Shown piece by piece: positions 18,102 to 26,426 of a DNA stretch of 64,000 nucleotides; position 1 is the first letter of the stretch; the number at the start of each line of letters is the position of its first letter. Under the pieces are notes generated by a model that searched no databases, was not told the DNA's origin, and saw nothing but the letters and a program-made list of their open reading frames with translations. Source of the DNA: Spartobacteria bacterium LR76 (GTDB taxonomy: Bacteria; Verrucomicrobiota; Verrucomicrobiia; Chthoniobacterales; Terrimicrobiaceae); the NCBI GenBank assembly GCA_003054655.1, contig QAYZ01000016.1:868001-932000 (forward strand), written 5' to 3'. The translations under genes were made by a program, and so were the position numbers.

Positions 18102-18641
18102 ATGAGAAAAATCCTCGCCGCAGCTTCGATATTCCTTTTTTCCTTGTCCATGCTCCCGGCCTCCGCACTCCAGGAAATCCCCTTTGAAACGATGGACGGG
18201 AAAACGTCAACGCTCGGCGATTACTCCGGGAAAGTCGTGCTCGTGGTCAACGTCGCCTCCAAGTGCGGCCTGACTCCGCAGTACGCCGCCCTCGAGGCCC
18301 TTCAGCAAAAATACGGGGCGCTGGGTTTCACCGTCCTGGGGTTCCCCTGCAATGACTTTGCCGGCCAGGAGCCTGGGACCAATGAGGAGATCGTTTCCTT
18401 CTGCTCGACGCGGTACAACGTCACCTTCCCCATCCTGGCCAAGGTCCATGTCCTCGGGGCAGAAAAAGCCCCGCTCTTTGCGGCGCTGACCGGACCGGAC
18501 GCCAGATTCCCCGGAGATATCGCCTGGAACTTCGGAAAATTCCTCATTGGCCGCAATGGCGAGGTCATCGCCCGCTTTGAACCCAAGACGAAACCCGACG
18601 ACCAAGCCGTCATCTCCGCCATGGAGGCCGCACTCAAATAG
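18102..18641 (+). CDS. Glutathione peroxidase family thiol peroxidase, exported
   Basis: The 179-residue protein has an N-terminal signal sequence (about 1-22, ending ASA) and the family motif NVASKCGLT with the peroxidatic Cys55, GFPCNDFAGQEPG (Gln89) and WNFGKFLI. These form the Cys/Gln/Trp active site of non-selenium GPx proteins. It would reduce peroxides outside the cytoplasm, probably with thioredoxin-like donors. A 154-base gap before it shows no convincing promoter. The next gene starts about 50 bases downstream. Confidence 0.92.
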   Translation: MRKILAAASIFLFSLSMLPASALQEIPFETMDGKTSTLGDYSGKVVLVVNVASKCGLTPQYAALEALQQKYGALGFTVLGFPCNDFAGQEPGTNEEIVSFCSTRYNVTFPILAKVHVLGAEKAPLFAALTGPDARFPGDIAWNFGKFLIGRNGEVIARFEPKTKPDDQAVISAMEAALK

Positions 18642-18694
18642 TATTACCCATGTTCAGACTCGATCGTGAAGAAATCCTCCCCCTTACCGCTCCC

Positions 18695-19681
18695 ATGAAA
18701 TTTCGCACCTTCGGCAAAGACGGCGAAAAGGTATCGGAGATCGGCCTCGGCTGCTGGCAGCTCAGCGGCAATGCATGGGGCGATCTCGACGAAGCAAAAG
18801 CGCTGGAAATCCTCGCCGCAGCAGCAGACGCCGGGGTGAATTTTCTCGATACGGCCGACGTTTACGGCACGGGACGCAGCGAAGAGCTCATCGGCAAGTT
18901 TCTCAAATCCCGCCCTGCCTCCGATTTCTTCATCGCGACCAAACTGGGCCGGACATCGGATCTCTATCCGGACAAGTACACCGAAGCGGGCGTACGCGAG
19001 GCGCTCGAGGCCTCCCTTCGCCGTCTCGGGGTCGAGACCGTTTCGCTCGTGCAGCTCCATTGCGTGCCAGAGGAAATCCTGAGACAGGGGGAGATCTTCG
19101 AATGGCTGCGCACCTTGCAGAAGGAAGGAAAGATCCGGCACTACGGCGCGAGCGTGGAAGATACCGTGCAAGCCGCCTTATGCCTGGCCCAGCCCGGACT
19201 CGCCAGCCTCCAGATCATTTTCAACATCTTCCGGCAGACTCCCGAGACAACGATCCTCCCGGCGGCGAAAGAGAAAGGCGTCGCCATCATCGTGCGCCTG
19301 CCGCTTGCCAGCGGATTGCTCTCCGGCAAATTCACCAAGGACACCCTTTTTGCGGAAAACGATCACAGGAACTTCAACCGCGACGGCCAGGCCTTCAATG
19401 TGGGCGAGACCTTTGCGGGCATCCCCTTCGACAAAGGAGTGGAACTCGCCGATGAAATGAAGCTCTTCGTGCCGGAAAGCCTCACGATGGTGCAGATGGC
19501 GCAACGCTGGATCCTCGATCACGAAGAGGTCACTGTCGTGATCCCCGGCGCCCGCACTCCCGCCCAGGCGCGTGAAAACGCCTCCGTCTCCCGATTGCCA
19601 GAGCTGCCGGAGTCGCTGCACGAACGTCTCGCCCGATACTACAAGACCGAGGTCGAGCCCTTCATTCGCTGCGCCTACTGA
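18695..19681 (+). CDS. Aldo/keto reductase
   Basis: ATG 18695 (MKFRTFGKDG) matches the usual start of the family; an earlier ATG at 18650 would add 15 unrelated residues. The 328-residue TIM-barrel protein has the tetrad Asp52, Tyr57 (DTADVYG), Lys83 (ATKLG) and His122 (QLHCVPEE), plus the C-terminal VVIPGARTPAQARENA cofactor loop. It resembles the YajO/Tas-like group of NADPH-dependent reductases. The substrate is not predictable. Confidence 0.92.
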   Translation: MKFRTFGKDGEKVSEIGLGCWQLSGNAWGDLDEAKALEILAAAADAGVNFLDTADVYGTGRSEELIGKFLKSRPASDFFIATKLGRTSDLYPDKYTEAGVREALEASLRRLGVETVSLVQLHCVPEEILRQGEIFEWLRTLQKEGKIRHYGASVEDTVQAALCLAQPGLASLQIIFNIFRQTPETTILPAAKEKGVAIIVRLPLASGLLSGKFTKDTLFAENDHRNFNRDGQAFNVGETFAGIPFDKGVELADEMKLFVPESLTMVQMAQRWILDHEEVTVVIPGARTPAQARENASVSRLPELPESLHERLARYYKTEVEPFIRCAY

Positions 19682-19762
19682 GCGAGGTGATATCGCTCAT
19701 CGAGAAATCATCAACGAACCGTATTGCGCGCCACGGAGGCATTTGCCATAAAGCTGCCTCCC

Positions 19763-20215
19763 ATGCGCTTCACCCCACTCGCCATCGCTCTGGCACTAGC
19801 ACTCTCCATCATCCCTACCATGGCTCAAAACGCACTCGAAGAAGGCAAGAAATTCCTCGCCGAAAACGCAAAGAAGGAAGGCGTGGTCACCACGCCCAGC
19901 GGTCTCCAATATACCGTGATCAAGGAAGGCACGGGCAAGAAGCCCAAGGCGACCGACACGGTGCTCGTCCACTACCGTGGCACGCTGTTGAACGGCAAGG
20001 AGTTTGACAGCTCCTACAGCCGCAATGAGCCGATCGAGTTTCCGCTCAATCGCGTGATTCCCGGCTGGACCGAAGGCGTTCAGCTCATGAAGGAAGGTGC
20101 CAAGTACAAGTTTTTCATTCCGTCGCAGCTCGCCTACGGCCCCTTCGGAGCCGGCCCGGATATCGGCCCCAACGAGACGCTGATCTTTGAAGTCGAGTTG
20201 CTGAAGGTTCGCTAA
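19763..20215 (+). CDS. FKBP-type peptidyl-prolyl cis-trans isomerase, exported
   Basis: ATG 19763 gives a clean signal peptide (MRFTPLAIALALALS, cleaved near AQN), which an upstream ATG at 19724 would spoil. The 150-residue protein then has a short helical linker and one FKBP domain with VLVHYRGTLLNGKEFDSSY, IPGWTEGVQLM and the closing IFEVELL strand. This matches small FkpA/Mip-like periplasmic foldases. It probably catalyses proline isomerisation during folding of exported proteins. Confidence 0.93.
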   Translation: MRFTPLAIALALALSIIPTMAQNALEEGKKFLAENAKKEGVVTTPSGLQYTVIKEGTGKKPKATDTVLVHYRGTLLNGKEFDSSYSRNEPIEFPLNRVIPGWTEGVQLMKEGAKYKFFIPSQLAYGPFGAGPDIGPNETLIFEVELLKVR

Positions 20216-20242
20216 CCAATCCAATCATCGCCCTCTCCGGCC

Positions 20243-21205
20243 ATGCCTCTCGTCGACAAACCTCTCGCCGATCTCAAGGAATACTACGGCATCTCGCCGC
20301 GTCCCAATGATTTCACTGAATACTGGGACGCCGCCCTGGCGGAGTTGGACGCGACCGATCCCGCTCCGAAGCTGGAACGCTCGACCGAGATCAACCCCCG
20401 CAATGCCGAGGCATTCGATCTCTGGTTCACCGGCGTCGGCGGCGCACGGATTTACGCGAAGTATCTCCGCCCTAAAACTCGCGAAGGCAAGCTGCCTGCC
20501 GTCCTGCATTTCCACGGGTACACCGGGAATAGCGGAGAATGGGCCGACAAGCTGAACTATGTCGGAGAGGGATTTGTGGCAGCCGCGCTCGACTGTCGCG
20601 GACAGGGAGGAAAAAGTGAGGATTCCGGCGTTGTGAAGGGAAACACTCATCACGGCCATATCATTCGCGGCCTCGACGACGCCCCGGAGAAGCTTCTTTT
20701 CCGCAGCATCTTTCTCGATACCGCGCAACTCGCCCGCGTCGTCATGAGCTTCGAGGAAGTGGACGCCTCGCGGGTGGCCACCTTCGGCGGCTCCCAGGGT
20801 GGTGCATTGTCGCTCGTCTGTGCAGCGTTGGAACCCCGCATCAAGAAGTGCGTCTCCGTCTTCCCCTTCCTGTCGGATTACCGCCGCATCTGGGAGATGG
20901 ACCTGTTCAAGGACGCCTACGCGGAGCTCCGCACGTTCTTCCGTCATTTCGACCCGCTCCATGAGCGCGAGGACGAGATTTTCAACAAGCTCGGGTACAT
21001 CGACATCAAGAACCTCACGCCGCGCATCAAGGCGGACGTGCTCATGGCGATCACCCTCATGGACAACATCTGTCCGCCCTCGACCCAGTTTGCCGCATAT
21101 AACAACATCTCGGCAAACAAGCAGTCCGTCGTCTATCCCGACTATGGCCACGAGGGGCTGCCCGGATTCGGCGACCGAGCCTTCGAGTTCCTCCGCGCCA
21201 TCTAG
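20243..21205 (+). CDS. CE7 family acetyl esterase (acetylxylan esterase/cephalosporin deacetylase-like)
   Basis: The 320-residue alpha/beta hydrolase has the CE7 hallmark RGQGG (119-123), the nucleophile elbow GGSQGG with Ser184, an aspartate in TLMDNICPPST and histidine in DYGHEG. These features and the length match the AXE1/Cah family, which removes acetyl groups from xylo-oligosaccharides and related compounds. No signal peptide is visible, so it is cytoplasmic and probably acts on imported acetylated oligosaccharides. Confidence 0.9.
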   Translation: MPLVDKPLADLKEYYGISPRPNDFTEYWDAALAELDATDPAPKLERSTEINPRNAEAFDLWFTGVGGARIYAKYLRPKTREGKLPAVLHFHGYTGNSGEWADKLNYVGEGFVAAALDCRGQGGKSEDSGVVKGNTHHGHIIRGLDDAPEKLLFRSIFLDTAQLARVVMSFEEVDASRVATFGGSQGGALSLVCAALEPRIKKCVSVFPFLSDYRRIWEMDLFKDAYAELRTFFRHFDPLHEREDEIFNKLGYIDIKNLTPRIKADVLMAITLMDNICPPSTQFAAYNNISANKQSVVYPDYGHEGLPGFGDRAFEFLRAI

Positions 21206-21210
21206 GGAAC

Positions 21211-21561
21211 GTGCTGAGAGCCTACACCTACTCGGGTTGCGGAACCTGCAAGAAGGCTGTCCGTTTCCTCAGAGATCGGGGCGTTGCTTTTGAAGAAGTG
21301 GCCATCCGGGAGCATCCGCCGACGACGACGGAACTCAAAGGCGCGCTCAAGTCTGTGAATGGCGAAATCCGCCGTCTCTTCAATACCTCCGGCCGGGATT
21401 ACAAGGAAATGGAGCTTTCCAAAAAGCTCCCTTCCTTGACCGAGGACGAGGCTATCGCGCTCCTTGCCGGGAATGGCAATCTGGTGAAGCGTCCCTTCGT
21501 CGTGCTCGATGCCGGATACCTCGTCGGTTTCAACGAAGCCACATGGTCCAATCTCGCCTGA
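21211..21561 (+). CDS. ArsC/Spx/YffB family thioredoxin-fold protein
   Basis: A GTG at 21211, five bases after the esterase stop, starts a 116-residue protein with the CxxC site SGCGTCKK and the cis-proline segment KRPFVVLD. This is the ArsC/Spx/YffB family. The protein lacks obvious arsenate-reductase context such as arsB or arsR, so a Spx-like or glutathione-dependent role is as likely. It is probably cotranscribed with the esterase. Confidence 0.85.
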   Translation: MLRAYTYSGCGTCKKAVRFLRDRGVAFEEVAIREHPPTTTELKGALKSVNGEIRRLFNTSGRDYKEMELSKKLPSLTEDEAIALLAGNGNLVKRPFVVLDAGYLVGFNEATWSNLA

Positions 21562-21641
21562 TACAGTCGTTCTTGGCTAGGGATTGAGCTTGCTTTGCTG
21601 GTGCTGATCTGGAAGATTCTGAAAAACGCGGACAATTTTTC

Positions 21642-22409
21642 ATGAAACGTCTCACCGTCCTTTTCTCCACCGCACTGGTGACAGTCGTCGCCGTGTCGCC
21701 CCTTTCTGCCCAGCAGCAAGGTCAGCAACAGCAGCAAACCCAGGCTCCGGCCCAGACTACGCTGACGAACAAGCAGCGCGCCGAGCTCGCCATGGCTCTG
21801 CGAGGAGTCGATGTGACCAACTCGGAAGCGGTGACCAAGGCCGTCCTCGGGGTCATTTCCCAGTACCCTTCGCTCGCTCCGCTTTTCACAGGTGAGGCGA
21901 TCAAGGTTGTCACGGCAAATCCGGCTCTCGCGAGCAATCCCACCACTGCCGCCAATGTTGTTTCCGCCGTGGTTGCGGCAGTGGTTTCGACTTACCCGGC
22001 CGCTGCCCAGCCGATCGTGAATTCGGCAGTTAAGGCTGTGCCTGCCACCCTGAAGAATGTGGTCGTACCCGCCATGGTCGATAAAGCGATCGCTTCCGTC
22101 AGCACACCGGCAACCAAGGCAGCCGTTCTCAACGGAGCCAAGGAAGCGGTGGGGACGACTCCTTCTCTCGTCGCCACCCTCGACCAGGTAGCCAAGGACA
22201 ATAATCTCACGATCGACGAGAACAGCGACACCGATGGCAATCAGCGTTACTCCCTCAGCGATCAAGTGGCTGAGAGTTTCGTCAGCGGCGATCAAGGCAC
22301 TGATTCGGGTATCGGCGCTGCGCCTCTTCCGAATTCCTCCGGTGGTGGGAGCGGTTCCAATCCGGGAGCCACGGGCAATCAGCCTGCGCCCTCCTCCGCT
22401 GGTTCCTAG
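21642..22409 (+). CDS. Secreted Ala/Val-rich repeat protein of unknown function
   Basis: The 255-residue protein has a signal peptide (about 1-23, ending LSA), a Gln-rich linker (24-45), and two visibly related repeats of about 31 residues: TKAVLGVISQYPSLAPLF followed by EAIKVV, and VSAVVAAVVSTYPAAAQPI followed by SAVKAV. A weaker third unit and a Gly/Ser/Asn-rich C-terminal tail (about 225-255) follow. I recognise no family. The pattern suggests a helical surface or periplasmic protein. A strong terminator follows. Confidence 0.65.
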   Translation: MKRLTVLFSTALVTVVAVSPLSAQQQGQQQQQTQAPAQTTLTNKQRAELAMALRGVDVTNSEAVTKAVLGVISQYPSLAPLFTGEAIKVVTANPALASNPTTAANVVSAVVAAVVSTYPAAAQPIVNSAVKAVPATLKNVVVPAMVDKAIASVSTPATKAAVLNGAKEAVGTTPSLVATLDQVAKDNNLTIDENSDTDGNQRYSLSDQVAESFVSGDQGTDSGIGAAPLPNSSGGGSGSNPGATGNQPAPSSAGS

Positions 22410-22438
22410 TCCTGCGTTTTCAGACAGTTCTCTTTTGA

Positions 22439-22467
22439 AAAGCGCCCTCTTTTGAGGGCGCTTTTTT
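22439..22467. terminator. Bidirectional intrinsic terminator
   Basis: A 9-bp perfect stem (22441-22449 with 22454-22462, TTTT loop) is followed by more T residues and preceded by AAA on the plus strand. It lies between the secreted repeat protein gene and the convergent dnaJ-like gene and is likely to serve both. Confidence 0.88.
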
Positions 22468-22481
22468 GTGCCTGCGGCGGA

Positions 22482-23426
22482 TTATCGCGAAAGATCCGCT
22501 AGCTGTTTCCAGATGACTTTTTCGGCTTCGGAGGGGTTCTTCGGTACAGTGATCGAGGCGACCGCATAAAAGTTCCCACGTGCCCCACCTTTTCCCGGCA
22601 ATCCCTTGCCGGAAAGCCGGAACCTCTGGCCGCTTTGGGTCCCCGGAGGAACATGCAAGCGAGCCCGCCCCTCCAGGGTGGGAAGTTCGACATCGGCTCC
22701 GAGTACAGCGTCGTAAGCAGGGATTTCGAGTTCGTAGACCAGATCCTCGCCCTGCACCTCATAGTCCGGGTGCTTCTGAAATTTGATGCGCAGATAGAGA
22801 TCGCCAGCCTCTCCCCCTCCCTGTCCCTCGGAGCCCTGCCCAGCCAGCCGGATGCGCTGCCCCTCACGAACTCCACGGGGGATCTTCACCGTATAGGTCT
22901 GGATTTTGCCCGTGTCGCCGCGACGGAACGAGATTTGACGGGTTGAACCATGGAAGGCCTCCTCAAGGGAGACCAAAAGATCGGCCTCGACGTCCTGGCC
23001 GCGCGAGGGACCATCGTCAAAGTCGTAGCCTCCAGAGAAACCGCGCGAAAATCCTCCGCGCCGACCGCCAAACATCTGCTCGAAGAAGTCGCTGAATCCC
23101 GTGCCGCCAAAATGAAACTCCGCGCCTCCGGCATCGCCGCCGCGTCCGTAGGCCTGCTGCCAGGTCTGGCCCTGCGGAGGAGGGGCATAGCCGCCCTGCT
23201 GCCAGTTGGCCCCGAGCTCATCGTATTTCGCCCGCTTCTCCGGGTCTCCAAGCACCTCGTAGGCTTCGTTGATCTCCTTAAACTTCTCTTCCGCCGTCTT
23301 CTTGTCCTCGGCGGTATCGGGGTGAAACTTGCGAGCAAGCTTGCGGAAAGCACTCTTGATCTCGTCCTGCGTGGAGGTCTTGGTGACCCCCAATGTCTGG
23401 TAGTAGTCGCGAAATTGAACCGGCAT
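22482..23426 (-). CDS. DnaJ-like cochaperone of the CbpA type
   Basis: The 314-residue protein starts with a J domain (5-70) containing HPD in RKFHPDTAE, then a Gly/Phe-rich linker with a YGRGGDAGG-like stretch, then two substrate-binding beta domains (PRGVREGQRIRLAGQG; VPPGTQSGQRFRLSGKG). The four CxxCxGxG zinc motifs of DnaJ are absent, which places it in the CbpA/DnaJ-B class. It stimulates DnaK ATPase in the cytoplasm. No dnaK lies nearby. Confidence 0.93.
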   Translation of the reverse strand: MPVQFRDYYQTLGVTKTSTQDEIKSAFRKLARKFHPDTAEDKKTAEEKFKEINEAYEVLGDPEKRAKYDELGANWQQGGYAPPPQGQTWQQAYGRGGDAGGAEFHFGGTGFSDFFEQMFGGRRGGFSRGFSGGYDFDDGPSRGQDVEADLLVSLEEAFHGSTRQISFRRGDTGKIQTYTVKIPRGVREGQRIRLAGQGSEGQGGGEAGDLYLRIKFQKHPDYEVQGEDLVYELEIPAYDAVLGADVELPTLEGRARLHVPPGTQSGQRFRLSGKGLPGKGGARGNFYAVASITVPKNPSEAEKVIWKQLADLSR

Positions 23427-23495
23427 ACTTCTGAAGGAGATTTACACGAAACCGAAGAAGCACCACAGTCAAATGCTCTCCAAGCCAATTTCTTC

Positions 23496-24764
23496 ATGCT
23501 CGATCTCCGCCTGCTCCGCGAACAGCCCCAAGCCGTCAAAGACCGTCTCGCCACCCGGGGGACGTGTTTATCCGAGCACATCGACAAGCTGCTCGCCATC
23601 GACACCGAACGCCGGTCGGCCGAAACCCGGCTCCAGAACCTTCAGGCCGACCGCAACCGCCTGAGCAAGGAAATCGGCAAACTCCGCAGCCAGGGACAGG
23701 ACAGCTCGGCCATCGAGGCTCAGGTCAAGGCGCATGCCGCCGAGATGCAGACGCTCGCCCAGCTCTCGACGGAACTCGACAGCCGCCAGCGCGATCTCCT
23801 GCTCGTATTACCCAATCTCCCGCAGCCGGAGGTTCCCGTCGGCGACACCGCCGAGCAGAACCCTGTCCTGCGTCTCTGGGGGGAAAAGCCCGCCATTGCC
23901 AATCCGCAGGATCACGTGGCCATCGCCGAGCGGCTGAAGCTGATCGATCAGGAACGCGCCACCAAGATCAGCGGCAGCGCGTTTGTCTGCTACACCGGAG
24001 TCGGAGCGCGACTGGAGCGCGCCCTGCTGAACTTCCTGCTCGATCTGCACACCCGCGACCACGGGTATACGGAGATCAGCACTCCGTATGTTGTGAAACC
24101 CGAGGCCCTCGTCGGAACCTCGCAGTTGCCGAAGTTCGAGGAGCAGCTCTACCGCATCGACCGGGACGATCTTTATCTGGCCCCGACGGCCGAGGTGCCT
24201 GTGACCAATCTGCACCGCGAGGAGACGCTGCAACTGGCATCGCTTCCGATCAAATACACCGCCTACACCCCGTGTTTCCGGCGTGAAGCGGGATCAGCCG
24301 GTCTCGGAACCCGCGGGCTGATCCGTATGCACCAGTTTGACAAGGTCGAGCTGGTCAAAATCTGCGCGCCCGAGAAATCGCGCGAAGAGCTGGAACTCCT
24401 GACCGCAGACGCCGAGCGAGTGCTCCAGATCCTCGGGCTGCACTATCGAGTGATCGAGCTTTGCACGGGAGACATCGGCTTTGGCGCAGCCAAGACCTAC
24501 GACATCGAGGTCTGGTCGCCCGGTCAAAACACCTATCTGGAAGTCTCCAGTTGCTCGAATTTTGAGGATTTTCAAGCACGCCGCATGAACCTGCGCTTCA
24601 AGGGCGAGGATGGAAAGAACCGCTTCTGCCATACGCTCAACGGCTCAGGCACGGCCCTCGCCCGCCTCTACGTGGCGCTGCTGGAAAACGGTCTCCAACC
24701 CGACGGCTCCGTGCTCCTGCCCGAGCCTCTGCATGACTACTTCGGCGGACAACGCATCTCCTGA
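23496..24764 (+). CDS. serS: Seryl-tRNA synthetase
   Basis: ATG 23496 (MLDLRLLREQPQ) is the standard SerRS start; a longer open frame upstream is antisense to dnaJ. The 422-residue protein has the N-terminal tRNA-binding coiled coil (about 30-105) and class II motifs: TPYVVKPEAL (motif 1 region), FRREAGSAGLGTRGL (motif 2) and NGSGTALARLYVALLEN (motif 3). It charges tRNA-Ser with serine. The last 32 bases overlap the start of tilS in another frame, so the two tRNA genes are coupled. Confidence 0.96.
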   Translation: MLDLRLLREQPQAVKDRLATRGTCLSEHIDKLLAIDTERRSAETRLQNLQADRNRLSKEIGKLRSQGQDSSAIEAQVKAHAAEMQTLAQLSTELDSRQRDLLLVLPNLPQPEVPVGDTAEQNPVLRLWGEKPAIANPQDHVAIAERLKLIDQERATKISGSAFVCYTGVGARLERALLNFLLDLHTRDHGYTEISTPYVVKPEALVGTSQLPKFEEQLYRIDRDDLYLAPTAEVPVTNLHREETLQLASLPIKYTAYTPCFRREAGSAGLGTRGLIRMHQFDKVELVKICAPEKSREELELLTADAERVLQILGLHYRVIELCTGDIGFGAAKTYDIEVWSPGQNTYLEVSSCSNFEDFQARRMNLRFKGEDGKNRFCHTLNGSGTALARLYVALLENGLQPDGSVLLPEPLHDYFGGQRIS

Positions 24765-25713
24765 TTTCCTTCACGATCTCGCGGTGGCAGTGGCTGCTTA
24801 TTCCCTCCGCCGCAAGTACCTGATCGGAGTTTCCGGAGGCCGGGATTCCATGGCGCTGCTCCATGGGCTCCGGGCGCTGGGATTTCGCCATCTTGTCGTT
24901 TGTCATCTCGACCATGGCCTCCGCGGCCCGTCATCCCGGGCAGATGCCCGGCTGGTGGAAAAGACGGCTCGCAAACTCGGCTATCGCTTTCTTGTCGAAT
25001 CCTGCCGCGCAGATCTCGAAGCAAAAAAACGCGGCTTGTCACTTGAGGCCGCGGCCCGCCGGCTGCGCCACGAGTTTCTCGCCCGCTGCACCCGGGCCGA
25101 GCAATGCCATGACGTCTTTCTCGCCCATCATGCGGACGACCAGATCGAGACGGTCGTCTTGAATCTCCTGCGTGGCACCGGGTCGGCCGGCCTGGGAGGG
25201 ATGCGCTCACAATCCCCGTTGAGAGTCGGCAAGGTCGAGTTTATCCTTCACAGACCCATGCTCGGAATCCGTCGCGAATCGATCGCCGACTACACCTCGT
25301 CGAGTCGCGTCCCATTTCGTGAGGATGCCAGCAATCAGGATACCCGGCATACGCGCAATCGCATCCGGCAGGATGCCCTGCCTCATTTGCGCAAGCTCTT
25401 CAGCGAAAACATCGACGAGGCGATCCTGCGGACTGCGATCATTCTCCGGGATGAGGAAGCCTGGATGCAATCGCTCGTCCCCGCTCCCTCCGAGACGCTG
25501 GCTTGCGAGGAACTGCGGGCAATGCCGCTGGCGCTTCGCAGGCGCATGATTCTCCGCTGGCTGCGCGAACAGAATGTCCCGGAGCCTGGTTTCGCCGAGA
25601 TCGAGCGCGTCCTCGGCCTCCTCGACCTCGAAGGCCCGGCCAAGGTGAACCTTCCCGGCAACTGGCACGCCCGCCGCAGAACCAAACACATCTTCCTCGA
25701 AAGTCCCCAGTGA
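24733..25713 (+). CDS. tilS: tRNA(Ile)-lysidine synthase
   Basis: ATG 24733 (MTTSADNASPD) lies inside the end of serS. The 326-residue protein has the PP-loop GVSGGRDSM (32-40), the VCHLDHGLRG strand and FLAHHADDQIET, all typical of TilS N-type ATPase domains. It ends with only a short version of the C-terminal domains. TilS converts cytidine 34 of tRNA-Ile (CAU) to lysidine. Its stop overlaps the GTG of the next gene. Confidence 0.93.
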   Translation: MTTSADNASPDFLHDLAVAVAAYSLRRKYLIGVSGGRDSMALLHGLRALGFRHLVVCHLDHGLRGPSSRADARLVEKTARKLGYRFLVESCRADLEAKKRGLSLEAAARRLRHEFLARCTRAEQCHDVFLAHHADDQIETVVLNLLRGTGSAGLGGMRSQSPLRVGKVEFILHRPMLGIRRESIADYTSSSRVPFREDASNQDTRHTRNRIRQDALPHLRKLFSENIDEAILRTAIILRDEEAWMQSLVPAPSETLACEELRAMPLALRRRMILRWLREQNVPEPGFAEIERVLGLLDLEGPAKVNLPGNWHARRRTKHIFLESPQ

Positions 25714-26426
25714 ATATCCGCCACGCATTTGACAAAGCCATCGCGGGCGCAAAGGCCAACCTGCTGCCAGGCCTCTTGCTGCAGGCGTTGATGCTCGTCT
25801 TTTTCTGCCTCTACATCAGTCACGAGGGGACCCGGCATTTCCTGGCCAATATCGCCGACCTCAAGCGCGAGGCGGGCTACAGCTTCGCCTTCTTTTCCTA
25901 CATGATTGCGGCGGCGTTCCTTCCAGAAATGCTTCGCGTGGCCTTCTTCCAGGAAGGCCGCATTACCAGGACAAATATCTGGAACTTTCTCACCGCTGCT
26001 CCCTTCTGGGGCTGCATCGGCATGCTGATCGATCTCTTCTATCGCCTGCAAATATCATGGTTCGGAGCAGGCAATAATGCCGCGACCGTCCTCACCAAGA
26101 TGCTGGTGGATCAATTTCTCTTCAGCCCGTTTCTCTGCCTGCCGCTCACTCTGGCGTATTTCGTCTGGCGCGACGCAGGGTTCCGCATCGCTCCCGCAGC
26201 GCGGGAGATTTGCAGCCTTGCCTTCGTCACCGACCGGGGCATCCCATCCCAGGTCGCAGGCTGGATGATCTGGATACCCGGGGTGAGCCTCATTTACTTC
26301 GTCCCGTCCGACCTCCAGATCCCCGTGGCGGCGCTCATCCAGACCTTCTGGGTGCTTGTATTGACATTTACCTCCCGACGGACGCATCAACGTCCGGTCT
26401 CAACGCGAACGACTCTTCGCGGCTGA
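25710..26426 (+). CDS. Mpv17/PMP22-like integral membrane protein
   Basis: A GTG at 25710 overlaps the tilS stop (GTGA) and starts VNIRHAFDK; longer frames upstream are antisense or shadow. The 238-residue protein has about four hydrophobic segments. The second half matches the Mpv17/PMP22 pattern by eye: a W-x-R-L segment, then TKMLVDQFLFSPF, then a tryptophan-rich segment (WMIWIPGVSLIYFVP) and a closing WVLVLTFTSRR. In eukaryotes this family forms peroxisomal and mitochondrial inner-membrane channels. Bacterial members are uncommon in my knowledge. Its last 27 bases overlap the end of the convergent antiporter gene. Confidence 0.65.
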   Translation: MNIRHAFDKAIAGAKANLLPGLLLQALMLVFFCLYISHEGTRHFLANIADLKREAGYSFAFFSYMIAAAFLPEMLRVAFFQEGRITRTNIWNFLTAAPFWGCIGMLIDLFYRLQISWFGAGNNAATVLTKMLVDQFLFSPFLCLPLTLAYFVWRDAGFRIAPAAREICSLAFVTDRGIPSQVAGWMIWIPGVSLIYFVPSDLQIPVAALIQTFWVLVLTFTSRRTHQRPVSTRTTLRG

